This document shows positions 31,721 through 43,411 of a stretch of DNA of 64,000 nucleotides, piece by piece. Source of the DNA: Dioszegia crocea (lineage: Eukaryota; Basidiomycota; Tremellomycetes; Tremellales; Bulleribasidiaceae); NCBI GenBank assembly GCA_001600615.1, contig BCKK01000001.1, positions 2,594,108 through 2,658,107 of the forward strand, given 5' to 3'. The stretch's first letter is position 1. Every line of letters starts with the position of its first letter. A program made the position numbers and the translations under genes. The notes under the pieces are model-generated. The model had not been told where the DNA came from and searched no databases. It was given only the letters and a program-made list of their open reading frames with translations.

Positions 31721-33572
31721 ATGTTTGGCATCAGATTAGCACGTCAATCCCTCGCAACAGCTCGATCTATACACCTACCAAGACCTTCTTTCAACCCCAT
31801 CAGAATGTCGTCCTCCCAAAGCATCCCCGTCCCTTCGGACTTTGTACGTCAAGCCATTGCGAAGGGCTCGATCGATCGGAACATGACTGACATATGCAGA
31901 ACGCCTGCCTCTACACCACGCTCGCTGAGGCTGACCCAGAGGTCGCCACCTTGGTCGAGAAGGAGACATGGAGGCAGTTCTCCGGTCTTGAGCTCATTGC
32001 ATCCGAGGTATGTTCGCCGAAGCTCGGCCGAAAGCGACAATGACTGATGAAACAGAACTTGACTTCGCTCGCTGTCATGGAGGCCAACGGATCCATGTTC
32101 ACCAACAAGTACTCTGAGGGTCTTCCCGGTGCGCGATACTACGGTGGTAACGAGGTCAGCTTTTCAGTCAGACTTCCCGTCTCAGTCAAGCTGACTCCTA
32201 TAGTGGGTTGACGAGCTCGAGAACCTCTGCCGAGAGCGTGCGCTCAAGGCGTTCAACCTTGACCCCAAGATCTGGGGTGTCAACGTCCAGCCCTACTCTG
32301 GTTCCACCGCCAAGTGAGCAATCTTCAGTCCGGATTAAGTATCAAGCTAACTAACTTACAGCTTCGCCGCCTTCACCGCCCTCATCAACCCCCAGGACCG
32401 AATCATGGGTCTCGGTCTCCCCGACGGTGGTCATCTTACCCACGGTTACTACACCGCCAAGAAGAAGATCACTGCTTCTTCCATCTACTTCCAATCCTTC
32501 CCTTACCGAGTCGACACCCAGACCGGTATCATTGACTACCCCCAGCTCGAGACCAACGCCAACCTCTTCAAGCCCCGGCTAGTCATCTGCGGTGGTTCCG
32601 CCTACCCCCGTGACTGGGACTACGGACGTCTCCGCAAGATTGCCGACGCCCAGGGTGCCTACCTCCTCAGCGACATGGCCCACATCTCCGGTCTTGTTGC
32701 CGCCGGCGAGCAGTCGAGCCCCTTCGAGTTCTGTGACGTCGTCACCACCACCACCCACAAGACCCTGCGAGGTCCTCGAGCTGGTCTTATCTTCTTCAGG
32801 AAGGACAAGGAGTCCGACATGGAGGCTAGGATCAACGCTGCCGTCTTCCCCGCTTGCCAGGGTGGACCCCACAACAACGTAAGTCTAAACCCAAACCTGC
32901 TGGGATATTGACTGATCAATAGACCATTGCCGGTATCGCCGTTGCCCTCAAGCAGGCCGCCGACCCCGCGTTCAAGGCCTACGCCAAGGCCGTCCGTGCC
33001 AACGCCGACGCCATGGCTCAGGTCCTCTTCAAATACGGCTACAAGCTGCAGACCGACGGTACGGAGAACCACTTGATCCTCTGGGATCTGCGCCCCATCG
33101 GCTTGACCGGTTCCAAGGTTGAGAAGATCTGTGACGCCGTTCACATCACCCTCAACAAGAACGCCGTTGCCGGTGACAGTGAGTCGAGGTTTTGTTTCCG
33201 CATCGGACATAGCTGATATCCGCAGCCTCAGCCCTCGTGCCCGGTGGTGTCCGTGTTGGTGCCTCGGCCCTTACTTCCCGATCAATGGGCGAGAAGGACG
33301 TCCAGCAGGTCGCCGAGTTCCTCCACCGCGTCGTCCAGATCTCCCTCACCGCCCAGAAGGAGGCCGGCTCCAAGAAGCTCGCCGACTTCGTCACTGCCTA
33401 CACCAAGGGTGATGGCGAGTCGGCCAAGCTCGTTGCCGAGCTTAAGGCTGAGGTTGAGAAGTTCGCCACTAGCTTCCCCCTGCCCGGTGTGCCCGACACT
33501 GTAAGTTTAATGTACTCTTGTACATTGGGGCAGTGCTGACGGCTGCAGTCCAGCATCAAGCGATTCGACTAG
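31721..33572 (+). CDS. SHM: Serine hydroxymethyltransferase with two in-frame starts
   Basis: Eight exons: 31721-31843, 31900-32007, 32056-32154, 32204-32313, 32362-32878, 32923-33178, 33226-33500 and 33549-33572, giving 503 residues. The enzyme interconverts serine plus tetrahydrofolate with glycine plus methylene-tetrahydrofolate. Visible family blocks are [68 protein letters not shown], the PLP-lysine segment [16 protein letters not shown] (Lys near residue 280) and [13 protein letters not shown]. Residues 1-28 are Arg-rich and look like a mitochondrial presequence. A second ATG at 31805 would give a form without it. The first ATG has T at -3 and the second has A at -3. The last exon is 24 nt. 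Codon use is strongly biased to C-ending codons, which suggests high expression. Confidence 0.95.
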
Positions 33573-33964
33573 ATCGATCTTAAATCCCATTCCAATGTTC
33601 CCGCACTCGCATGAGCCCCGCCGTTTCATCATGGCGGTTGTAGATTCGTAAACTCATTTTCAACTTTTTGGATTCTTTGTCATTCATCTGATGCATACGT
33701 GTGTTACCTGTATCAGTCTGTTTGCCGACAACTATATCAGATGAGGCTACGGCGTACTGGCGACTCTAAGTATGCTGCATAGAAGAGCCCGAGCGGATAT
33801 CATCGTCCCAGCTATTGAAACGCGTAAAACGCACAGACGATTTTAAGTTTGCCCGTGTCACCAGGAGCGGCGAGACGCATCATTGATCTGACCGTTTGCA
33901 CTTCATCCTGCTTTACAGGCATCTTCCACAAGCTACCCCAGTCGCACTTCCAGCATCACGCAGC
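33573..33964. other. Spacer between SHMT and F-box-like gene 4
   Basis: 3' UTR of SHMT and promoter of the following gene. Nothing else is recognised. Confidence 0.55.
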
Positions 33965-35089
33965 ATGCCACCCTCCCCCCTCCCTCCCGCTGAGATACTC
34001 CTCCAAATCCTATCCTTCATCCCGCTATCTGATCGCTCAACCTTCTTCGCCTGCCTTCTTTCCTGCCGAGGATTCTACCCCGCAGCCTCTGTACGCCTCT
34101 ACAAGACCATCCGTATCTCCTCTCACCACCCCTACTCCCCACTGTTCGACGCCAAACCCTCTCCTCCCGCAGCTCGAGGTTCGCTCGCCCGGCGTCGCGG
34201 TACCGTCGGTCCGCCCACTCGAAGCAGGAAGGCGAAACTGCTCGATAATGTTCGAGTGCTAGAGCTTGACGGAAGGAAAGGGGGATCGTTCTCGGGCGGT
34301 AAAGTTATAGACTTGCCGAGAGTGAGGACATTGTTGGTTGACATGTCACTCACCAAGATGCTCAGGGAGCGGGAGGGGGAAGGAGGCGGCTGGACAGGTG
34401 ATTATGGTCAGTATGATAAGCTGGCGTGCATCAAACCCAAATTGATCGTCATCAAGCATTTGGGCTTCCACGAGTCGGCAGACTTGCTCGCCGACCTTCC
34501 CCTCCCCACTCTATCCCAGGTCAAGCGCTTGGTCTACCTTATCGATTACACCACATGGGACTCGGACTTCTTCGGAAGAACCTACGGTCCCAGCCACTCC
34601 ATGACCTCCTTCGGCCTCCATCAATGGCTTCACGGCCTCGCCGATCCCCCTCGTAATCTCACTACTGTCGACATAGTGTTCTGGACCAGCGCACCCCGTC
34701 TCAACTTCTCTACCCCAAGCAATAAATACACTTTCATGCGTCCCGAGGCCGGTCAGACCTGGCTGGACCTTTATATCGCTCATATCAGCCAATCCCTCCC
34801 CGTATCTGACAAGATCAGCTTCAACTTTGTCAACACCGGTTCTTTCGATCGACACGCTATCAATGCTCAGGAATGGGAGTACGAGAAAGTGCAAGATGTC
34901 TTCCGGGAGAAGCTTCTCAAACAGCTGGGCCGGGATCCGGCGAAGAGGGAGGAGGCGGAGAAGAAATTACAGTGTCTGTCAATCGGGGAATGGCTCGATG
35001 GGATGAGTAGTAGCGGGATGGATTTAGGGGACGTTCTGACGGAAGAGGAATTGGGGCCCTGGCTGGAGGACAGGGCGGAGACGCTTTAG
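33965..35089 (+). CDS. F-box-like protein, fourth family relative
   Basis: Single exon, 374 residues from the ATG at 33965; the open frame upstream lacks an ATG. It starts MPPSPLPPAEILLQILSFIP, then LLSCRGFYPAASVRLYKTI, the F-box-like pattern seen in the 9-14 kb cluster. Near the C-terminus ISFNFVNTGSFD parallels the VNFGSFDGD block of those genes, so it looks like a more diverged member of the same family that lies 20 kb away. In between is a domain with KHLGFHE and IDYTTWDSDFF that I do not recognise. A role as an SCF substrate adaptor is inferred only. Confidence 0.65.
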   Translation: MPPSPLPPAEILLQILSFIPLSDRSTFFACLLSCRGFYPAASVRLYKTIRISSHHPYSPLFDAKPSPPAARGSLARRRGTVGPPTRSRKAKLLDNVRVLELDGRKGGSFSGGKVIDLPRVRTLLVDMSLTKMLREREGEGGGWTGDYGQYDKLACIKPKLIVIKHLGFHESADLLADLPLPTLSQVKRLVYLIDYTTWDSDFFGRTYGPSHSMTSFGLHQWLHGLADPPRNLTTVDIVFWTSAPRLNFSTPSNKYTFMRPEAGQTWLDLYIAHISQSLPVSDKISFNFVNTGSFDRHAINAQEWEYEKVQDVFREKLLKQLGRDPAKREEAEKKLQCLSIGEWLDGMSSSGMDLGDVLTEEELGPWLEDRAETL

Positions 35090-35369
35090 ATCCGAATGGG
35101 AAAGTGCAGGGATGTGGCGGCTGGAGAGTCAGGAAGCACAGGCGGACCACCACTAAGGTCCAGACAGTACGAGTCGATATTAGCTATGCATGAGAGGACC
35201 ACATCCTACGGCCTCGTTCACAGCAGAAGAGTGGTTGTGGTGCATTCCTCGCTTATCGGGCCTTTCCAACTTACGGCATCTGGCAAGGAATGTCGACTTT
35301 TGTCCCCCTCTCTTACCCATATATATCCCTACTATACTCTTATACCCCTAGCATAGATCATATCTCACA

Positions 35370-37946
35370 ATGGCACCAGAAGTCAAAAGTGGCCCCACCA
35401 AAGGACTGCTCGGCAGTACCTACGCCCGAAGCAAGAGGGCGTTGATGTCGACCGTGAACGACATTCGCGCCACTGGCGCGGCGTTTGATGTTGAGTGAGT
35501 CTTGGCTTCTCTTCCTCTCGTGACAGAGTTGATGATTAGCCTCCCTACTATCGTCGTCGCTGGAAACCAATCTTCCGGGAAATCTTCACTCATTGAGGCT
35601 ATCTCTGGGGTAAGATACGGGTCTTGGACGCGAAGGGCTAAGCTGACAAGATTTCAGATCAACCTTCCTCGAGCTGTCGGGACCTGTACGCGTGTCCCCA
35701 TTGAGGTCCGACTCCGACAGGATGATGTCGACTGGAGCTGCATCGTCAAGGTCCGACGTGAAGGTGGTGGACAGGACGACGTGAATGGAGAATTGTGTGA
35801 AATTTTCACCATTGCTGACTCAACCTAGGCCGGAAGGAACCCCGAAGTTTCCTTCGGTCTTCCAATCCTCGAGCCGTCCCGTGTCGAAGCCACTATCCGA
35901 AGGGCTCAGCTCGCCATCTTGAACCCCTCGGTCGCGCTTGAGGATTTCGTCACGTACGCTCTCCCCGAGGAGGAGGAGGACCGACCTCTCGGATCTTCGC
36001 ACCAGAACGCGTTCTCGACCGACGTGATTGTGCTCGAAATCACCGGTCCCGAAATGACCGACCTCACTCTCGTCGATCTGCCCGGTATCATCCAGAACGT
36101 CGGCCAGAATGAGGACAAGGGCAATATTGCCCTCATTGAGAACATGGTCAAGAGCTATATCAGCAAGGACTGCCTGATTCTGCTCGTCATTACCATGAAG
36201 GGTATGTCAGACCTCTTCCGTGCTAATTTGACAGATGATATCCAGAACCAGAAGGCTGTGCTTCTCGCTCGCGAGGCCGATCCGGAAGGAAAGAGGACTA
36301 TCGGTGTTCTCACCAAGGTCGACACGCTTCAAGGGAAGACCGAGACCGATCAATGGCTCAAGGTCGTTCAGAACCAGCGTGAAAAGTTGACTCACGGCTA
36401 CTACGTAAGTGAATGGCACACTCGCTCGCTGACAGTCAGGTCACCCGTCAGCCCAACCCCGATGAGCTCGCTGAAGGCATCTCATTCGCCCGCGCCCGTG
36501 AGCTTGAGGCTGCGTTCTTCCGTGGTCAAGGCCCCTGGAACAAGCTCGACAAGCAGCTGCAGAAGCGCTTCGGTACTAATAACCTCTCGGCGTTCCTCAG
36601 TGACAAGTTGTCCCTCTTCATCAAAGACAAGTAAGTGTCTTGAGCAGCACAGAGCTGATATTCAGATTGCCCGAGCTTGAGAAGCAAATCAGCAACAAAC
36701 ACAGGGAAATCGAGGCGGAGCTCAAGGCCCTCGGCAAGGAACCCTCCGACGACCCCACCAGCGCCCTGCTCGGTCTCCTCACTTCTTTCGAGGCCGCTGT
36801 CGCCAAGCACGTCGAGGGTCAGACGGACCACGAGGCCTTCATGCAGTCCGTCAATGAGCTCAACGAAGAGTTCAAGGAGCACATTGCACACACCAAGCCC
36901 GGCTTCATCGCTATCGAGCGGACCGAAGCTAGCGATGAGGACGCCGGGTTGGAAGGCAAGGACGCGCTGGAGCACGTCATGGACGATTCGGCGGCGCGGA
37001 TGTACCTTGACGATATGCGATTGCACATCAAAGGGTGAGTCCGAACTTCTGAGTCTGAGGCTGATGATCCAGTTGTCGTACTCGAGAGTTGCCCAACCAG
37101 CTGCCGCCCGCAGCCCTGGCCAAGCTCATTACTCGAGCCACGTCAACGTGGGAGGAACTCGCTCTAGACCTCCTCGAGGGTATCCGACCCGTCATCCAGA
37201 TGCTTCTCGACCAGTTGATCACCGATGTGTTCGGTAAACACACCCATGGAGGATTGCCTGGCTCTGTCAGGTAAGCGTTACCTCGTCGCTCACAACTCCC
37301 CAGCTGACAAATCAGTACCATCGTGGGCGAGCACCTCCAGCTCCTCTTCTCCAAGACCCAGGAGCAGATTGAGAAGCTCGTTGCGATTGAGCGACGCCCT
37401 TACACGCTCAACACCCATTATCTTGATCGTAACCACGAGAAGATCCTCGCTGCGCTCAAGCGTCGTCGTGCTGGCGAGCCCCTCCCCAAGGAGGATGACG
37501 AGGACCATCAGGATCACGTCAACAATGCTCTGGCGAGCCTTGCCATGATTGGTCATCCAGGTATCATGGAGGATGACCTCGCCAAGCTCCAGCCTCCTGA
37601 TGAATACGAGACGGAGATGGTCCTCATGGCGCAGACTAGTGCCTACTGGAAAGTGGCATTCAAGGTGAGAGTTCTCAGCTCATCTGAAGAACCATGCTGA
37701 CGACCTCAGCGCCTCATTGATAACATTCCCCGTATCATCGATCTGGAATTCCTTCGACCCCTCGCCGATGCCGTCCGAAATGCGCTCATCAAAGAGCTTC
37801 AGGTCTTTGGCGAAGACTCTCAGGCTCGCTGCAAGGACTACCTCGAGGAGGCTCCGGACAGGGCGGAGCACAGGAAGGATCTCAAAATTAGGAAGTTGAG
37901 GCTTGGGGATGCCAAGGTCGCCATCAGGAAGTTCAAGATTCATTGA
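35370..37946 (+). CDS. Mx-like dynamin family GTPase, tandem copy 1
   Basis: Ten exons: 35370-35494, 35540-35609, 35658-35780, 35829-36201, 36235-36404, 36440-36630, 36666-37034, 37073-37270, 37316-37664 and 37710-37946, giving 734 residues. The GTPase domain has GNQSSGKSS (P-loop, about residue 50), INLPRAVGTCTRVPIE (switch I Thr), LTLVDLPGI (G3) and LTKVD (G4). A helical stalk follows, and the C-terminus (QTSAYWKVAFKRLIDNIPRI ... CKDYLEEAP) is the GTPase effector domain. There is no PH domain or transmembrane helix, so it belongs with Mx-like and fungal dynamin-related proteins and not with classical dynamin. Such proteins oligomerise on membranes and remodel them; the target membrane is unknown. 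Intron 4 is only 33 nt and introns 5 and 6 are 35 nt. Confidence 0.9.
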
Positions 37947-38710
37947 TCTGGGTCGGAAGTTCCCGGGCTTAAAGGGCTGTGCGGGTGGATCTGTTAGGGA
38001 ATTTGCATGCTTTATCTTGCATGAATACGTCATTTTGTTGCTCGTGCAATGACGGTATCCACAGCTTACAGGACACGAGAGCCTAAGCATGCCATACGGT
38101 GATACACCAATGCAGCGAAGGTACCCTGGAATAGCCGGAAAGAGTAATTTCGGTCTGACCAGCGCACCTTGACCCGCTCGCTAACTGATCTGCTTGCTTG
38201 ACATTTAAATCTACCGCTTTGATCATATAAGACATAGACTTGTCTCTTCATCAGCATGGCGAATGCTGTCGGCCGTCGCATAGTCGCGCCTGGTATCCAC
38301 GTGCAGCTCGGGTGGGGCGCGCATTGAACTTCTACTGCGGCCCCAGCTTCTTCGTCGCTTCGACCGAGCTAGTCCGAACTTCCGAGCTCAATACTGCCTT
38401 TAGCGCGTACCGAGAGAAGGCTTCTCAGCTCAGACGCTTTATCCAATTTTGCTGACCTGGCCCTTCTGGTCTCGACGTCAGGCGCTCGGTCCCGCTACCG
38501 AAGCCACAACTCCGGTGTGGATGTGAGGTGCGTGGCCAACGCTTGGACCAAACGCACTAAGCGCGCACATACCCACCATCGGGTGGTACTTAAAGCGCGC
38601 TCTAGTCCTCAAATGATCTGTCATTCTCCCTCATTCTATAGTCTCTGATCCCAATATTGAACCTGACCCCAAACTTCGAATCCAATCCTTCCTCTCATCC
38701 CCTCCTCATC
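37947..38710. other. Spacer between the two dynamin-like genes
   Basis: 764 bp holding the 3' UTR of copy 1 and the promoter of copy 2. CATATAAG near 38225 and ACTTAAAG near 38589 are possible TATA-like strings. No duplicated promoter block shared with the region before 35370 is obvious by eye. Confidence 0.5.
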
Positions 38711-41357
38711 ATGACCAATCCCAATGTCAACGATGGCTCGGCAAAAGGTCTGCTCAACAGCGACTACGCGCGGAGCAAGAAGGCGCTCATGGCGACCGTC
38801 AATGAGATTCGGGCTACTGGCGCCGCAATCGACGTCGAGTGAGTCAAAAGTACCAAGGACGGTGTGATCATAGCTGACGAATACAAGTCTACCTACTATC
38901 GTTGTGGCGGGAAATCAGTCGTGTGGCAAATCGTCCCTCATTGAAGCCATATCTGGAGTACGTGGGACTGCGTCAGAAGGTTATGCGTTACTGACTTAGG
39001 CTGACACGCACAGATCAACCTGCCTCGAGCAGTCGGGACGTGCACGCGGGTGCCTATCGAGGTTAGACTCAAGCAAGAAGACGTGGACTGGTTTTGCGAG
39101 ATCAAGATCCGACGCGAAGGAAGTGATCGACCAGAAGTAAGTGCCGTGCACTCCTCGCATCGGTGCCCCCATCGCTGATTTTGGAAGGCAGACAGCAGAA
39201 GCCCAGAGGTCACCTTTGGTTCCCGGATCACCGATCAGACCCTTGTCGAAGCTGCTATCCGCCGAGCTCAGCTTGCGATCTTGAATCCATCCATTTCCGT
39301 CGAGCGATTCATCGATTACGTCCTTCCTCAGGATGAAGATCCTCACCCCTTCGGCTCCACGGACAGCATAGCGTTCTCGACCGATGTCATTGTTCTAGAG
39401 ATCACCGGGTCAAGCGAAACCGATCTCACTCTTGTCGACCTGCCTGGCATCATACAAAATGTTGGACAGAATGAAGACAAGGGCAACATCAAACTGATCG
39501 AAGATATGGTCAACAGCTATATCCGTAAGGACTGCATCATCCTTCTAGTGATAACAATGAAAGGTATGTTCAAGAAACAGCTCATGCTGGCAACACTAAA
39601 GCTGCAGACGACATGCAGAATCAGAAGGCGGCGCTCCTCGCACGCGAGGCGGATCCAGAAGGTAAGAGGACCATCGGCGTACTCACCAAGGTCGACAATG
39701 TGACCAGTCAAGCGGATATCGACCCGTGGCTCAAGATTGTGCAGAATCAACGTGAAAAGCTCTCCCTAGGATACTTCGTGAGTTTCGGGTCGACCACGTC
39801 CACTGATTTTTAGGTCACACGCCAACCTGATGCCGAAGCTCTTGCCGATAACATCAGCTTTGCCCTCGCCAGGAAACAAGAGGACGACTTCTTCCGCTTC
39901 AAGGCACCGTGGAAGACCTGCGACGCACAGATCAGGAAGCAATTCGGAACCAAGAATCTTGCTGCGTTTCTCAGTAACAAGCTGTCATCCTTCATCCAAG
40001 ACAAGTGAGTTTATACTCTGAACTTTAGCTCAGACTCTAGACTGCCCGAGCTAGAAAAGCAAATAGCAAAGCGGCACAAGGAGATCGACGATTTGCTGAA
40101 AGGCCTGGGTCCGGCCCCTTCGGATGACCCCATCAGCGCGCTTCTAGAACTCCTAACTTCGTTCGAATCCTTAGTCGTCAAGTACATCGAAGGCCAGCCG
40201 GACTACGAGGGGTTTATGCAGTCTGTCAACGAACTCGATAAAGTCTTTGCGGCCGAAGTGGGAAAAACCGAACCTGTGTTCGTTGCCACTGAGCGAGCTG
40301 AGCTCAAATCATGGGCTCCTGTAGTTCCGGTGGACATGGACCAGCTCACTGTGCTGCTGGATGATCCTTCGGCGCAGATGTACCTCGACGACATGCGGTT
40401 CTACATCGACTGGTAAGTCATACAGCTTGCGAATATATTGAAGTCAGCGCTGATCATGAACCAGTTGCCGGACTCGGGAACTCCCCAATCAGCTTCCTCT
40501 TTCGGCTCTCGTCAGGCTCATCAAGCGCTCGACTTCGACGTGGGGCGAAATCGCTCTCGATCTCCTGAACGATGTGAGACCTATAGTCGAGTTGTTGATT
40601 AGTGAAGTGATGAAGGTTTCTTTCGGTAGGTACGAGCATGGTCGTTTGACCGGAGCTGCCGCGTGGGTTCTATGTTTTTGTGTTATGCTACGAAATGCGT
40701 AATGCTGAAGATTAAGCGCCATCGTCAGTGAGCATCTCGAGGTGCTGTTCACGGACACCAAGGATCTCATCAACAAGCACATCGAAATGGAAAGTCGCCC
40801 ACGCACCATCAATACGCTATACCTCAACTCTAATCAAGCTAAAGAACTCGCTATGCTCAAGGTCAAACGTGCGGGCCCAATCGTGCATTCCCTCGATCCA
40901 GCCGAGGATCAGAGGCTTGTCAACGTCGCTCTTGCCAGTCTCGCTGCCATAGGCAAGACTGGAGTACGAAAGGAGGATCTGGCTAAGCTTGGCCCAACAG
41001 ACGAGTACGAGACGGAGATGGAGCTCATGGCTCAAACAAGTGCCTATTGGAAGGTAGCTTTCAAGGTAAGCGGTCTTCGAGCGTCAATCCGATCATTTGA
41101 GTTCACCGCTGACACCGCAGCGTATCATCGATAACATCCCACGGATCATCGACCATCAATTCCTCATTCCGCTGCCAAAAGCTATTCGAGCCGCGCTCAC
41201 CAAAGAACTTCAGGTCACCGGCGAGAATGCGCATGCTCGCTGCGGGGCTTACCTCGCCGAGGCACCTTCGATGACCGAAATGAGGAAAGACTTAACAATC
41301 AGAAAGGCACGGTTGGGCGTTGCCAAGTCGGCGGTCAGGAAGTTCAATATGAAGTGA
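38711..41357 (+). CDS. Mx-like dynamin family GTPase, tandem copy 2
   Basis: Ten exons: 38711-38838, 38888-38957, 39014-39136, 39188-39563, 39608-39777, 39814-40004, 40041-40412, 40465-40662, 40717-41065 and 41121-41357, giving 737 residues. All nine introns sit at the same codon positions and phases as in copy 1, and six of the ten exons have identical lengths, so the pair arose by tandem duplication. P-loop (GNQSCGKSS), G3 (LTLVDLPGI), G4 (LTKVD) and the effector domain are intact, so it is probably functional. The Ser-to-Cys change in the P-loop is at a position that varies among dynamins. The stalk has diverged more than the GTPase domain. Codon use is less biased than in copy 1, suggesting lower expression. 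Confidence 0.9.
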
Positions 41358-41542
41358 AAAAGGGAGAGTCACGCGAGCGAGACATCCAGTGATCCATTAC
41401 CTCTTTGTAAATACCGTGGTTTCCATAGCCTCGAATGAAGTCGTGTCCATCAGCATGCTCCGCGTTTACAAAATATCGATACATAGGCATCGACTAGCGC
41501 AAGTGTCCGAGAGTCTATCCCCTACATGATCAAGCAATTGCC

Positions 41543-42436
41543 TCACATCCTCTCTACGACTCCTCCCTCTTCCCAGCCCATCGCCCCCCTGCCAACACCG
41601 CTCGCCACCGAGATACTCAGCCACAGATGCCAGCCTCCAAGCAGCAGCATCAGACCAAACACCACTGTCCGTATCCCATTTACTCCTAAGCCCGACAATG
41701 ATCCTACTCCGAATAAGCCTCGTCGACCTACGCGAGACTCTCCGTAGACAATAGCCGCGAACGCTGGAGAGTACAGGTGTCCCGGCGGAGGCGAGTATGG
41801 AGAGTAGAAGGGAGATGTTGGCGAAGTGGGGTCGGTAGATGGGAGGGAAAGGGACGTGGGTGGGAGTAGGAGGATGGATTTGGGTGGTGGAGAGGGCACA
41901 CGAGTGGGGTTTGTGCAAGGTTCAGCTGAGTTGTTAGCGCTTTCGAACAGATAGCCATCGATTAATAGACTCACTCAACACAATCCCTGGCACGTCAATG
42001 CTTAGACCTAGCTTCTCATCCCACTCGTCCTCGCTACACCTGGGTGACACGATCCCACCCATGAATATCCGTGTAGGCGTGAGCGGTCCTGGAGAACTCG
42101 CAGCGGACGATGACGGGCTTAGTTCTGCCATCGAGGAGGACTGCCACAAGGCAGGGGAACCCCGAGCTGGAGTGAAGAATGAGGATGCAGAGTCGAAAGC
42201 AGCTGGGGAGAATTGATGGGTTTTGTAAGTGGGCGGAGTGCTCGTGATGATTAGAGGGCTAGGCCGATTTGCGCTGTCGGAGCGTTGGAGGGGGGTGGGA
42301 AAGGGACGCTTGGGTGGTGGCGTGTAGAAGGAACTGTAAGAGGGCTCCGCTGTATGATCAGGATCTAGGCTCTACGCGGAAGAATGTATGGGGAAAGACA
42401 TGAATACGCACGAGAGTAGATGTCTTGGTGACTCAT
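41543..42436 (-). CDS. Ser/Pro-rich protein with one C-terminal membrane helix, unknown
   Basis: Three exons (minus): 42436-42412, 42349-41975 and 41925-41543, giving 260 residues. Exon 1 encodes eight residues (MSHQDIYS) and part of the next codon. The protein is a long low-complexity Ser/Pro/Thr segment with TPTRIFMGGIVSP in the middle. Near the end is a single helix (TVVFGLMLLLGGWHLWLSI), and a short tail ends in GGVVERM. This suggests a tail-anchored or single-pass protein with a long disordered cytosolic part. No family is recognised. Introns keep frame and have standard ends. It converges on dynamin copy 2. Confidence 0.6.
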
Positions 42437-43411
42437 TTTGATCCGTTCTGGCCGAGAAGAAGGGTCACAAGAGTAGAATGTCCGTGAGGTGAAGGGGAAA
42501 GAAGGGCTTAGGGAAGTCTCTAGCTGGCCGGAAGTCTGCGATGATAGCAGATGAGGCAGGTGATTGGGATTGATGTGGCGTGGATTCAGATCGGAGGGGA
42601 GTGACCCAAGTTTGAGATCGGAGAGACAAAAAGAGTCTCCTTATGCGTTTCGACGAGAGCGCCAGCGGGCTGTCGAGTCTGTGTGTGAGAGGACTGTTTC
42701 GTATAATGTCGTAGATTGGAAGTAGGAGAGGTAGGACCCGGCCAGCCTCGTCGTAAATGGGGATGAAACCAGGTATTCGTGAGATCGGGTATGGGGGAAG
42801 CGTGTAATGTATGGCCGTCGCCGTGGGGTATTGTCGAAGTCGAGGTCGATCCGGGAATGTAATGAGCGTGATGCGGTCGGCGGAGAACAAGAGAAGAAAG
42901 GCTAGAGAACAGTCGTTATAGGATGAGAGTCAGTGGAGAGAAGAGGGAAGAGGATCAAACGCTGATCCTCTCAACAGCTCCGAGTTTGCTGTGACGCCCC
43001 AACATTGTCCTGATGTCAGTTTTCCCTAAACGTCCTGTCAGATGCCACACTGCGACGTAGATTTCATCTATTTAATGTTTACTGCCGGATGGGCGTTTGA
43101 TATGGCTTGTCGGATGGGCCAGGGGCGCTTTGTTTACGTCCCCGCTTCCGGCGGAAAAGAGCCGATGTTTACGTATCAAAAGTCCGTGCGCGTGTTTCAG
43201 CAGCGGTTTCATCTTTAGGCTGCTGAAGCTGAGCCGATCGATCCAACGGCATATGGAGCGAATCGTATGGCCTTCTCTGACTGACTAATGCGACTCTATA
43301 GCAGCATAGCACAGGTGGAGCGTAATAACTGGTCCGAGATTCGACATTACTTATATGCGACCCACTACCCTGCCGTTGACTAACCACTGGGTCGTACGAT
43401 TGACTTCTGAA
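42437..43411. other. Spacer upstream of the Ser/Pro-rich membrane gene
   Basis: The promoter and leader of the gene starting at 42436, plus the 3' UTR of the MOB4 gene. A minus-strand frame of 141 codons (42890-42465) ends just before that gene. Its arginine- and proline-rich composition and lack of homology make it more likely leader sequence than a separate gene. Confidence 0.5.

Noticed and set aside
42465..42890. 141-codon minus-strand frame before the Ser/Pro-rich membrane gene
   Set aside because: It is Arg/Pro-rich with no homology or splice context, and ends 29 bp before the next ATG; probably leader sequence.
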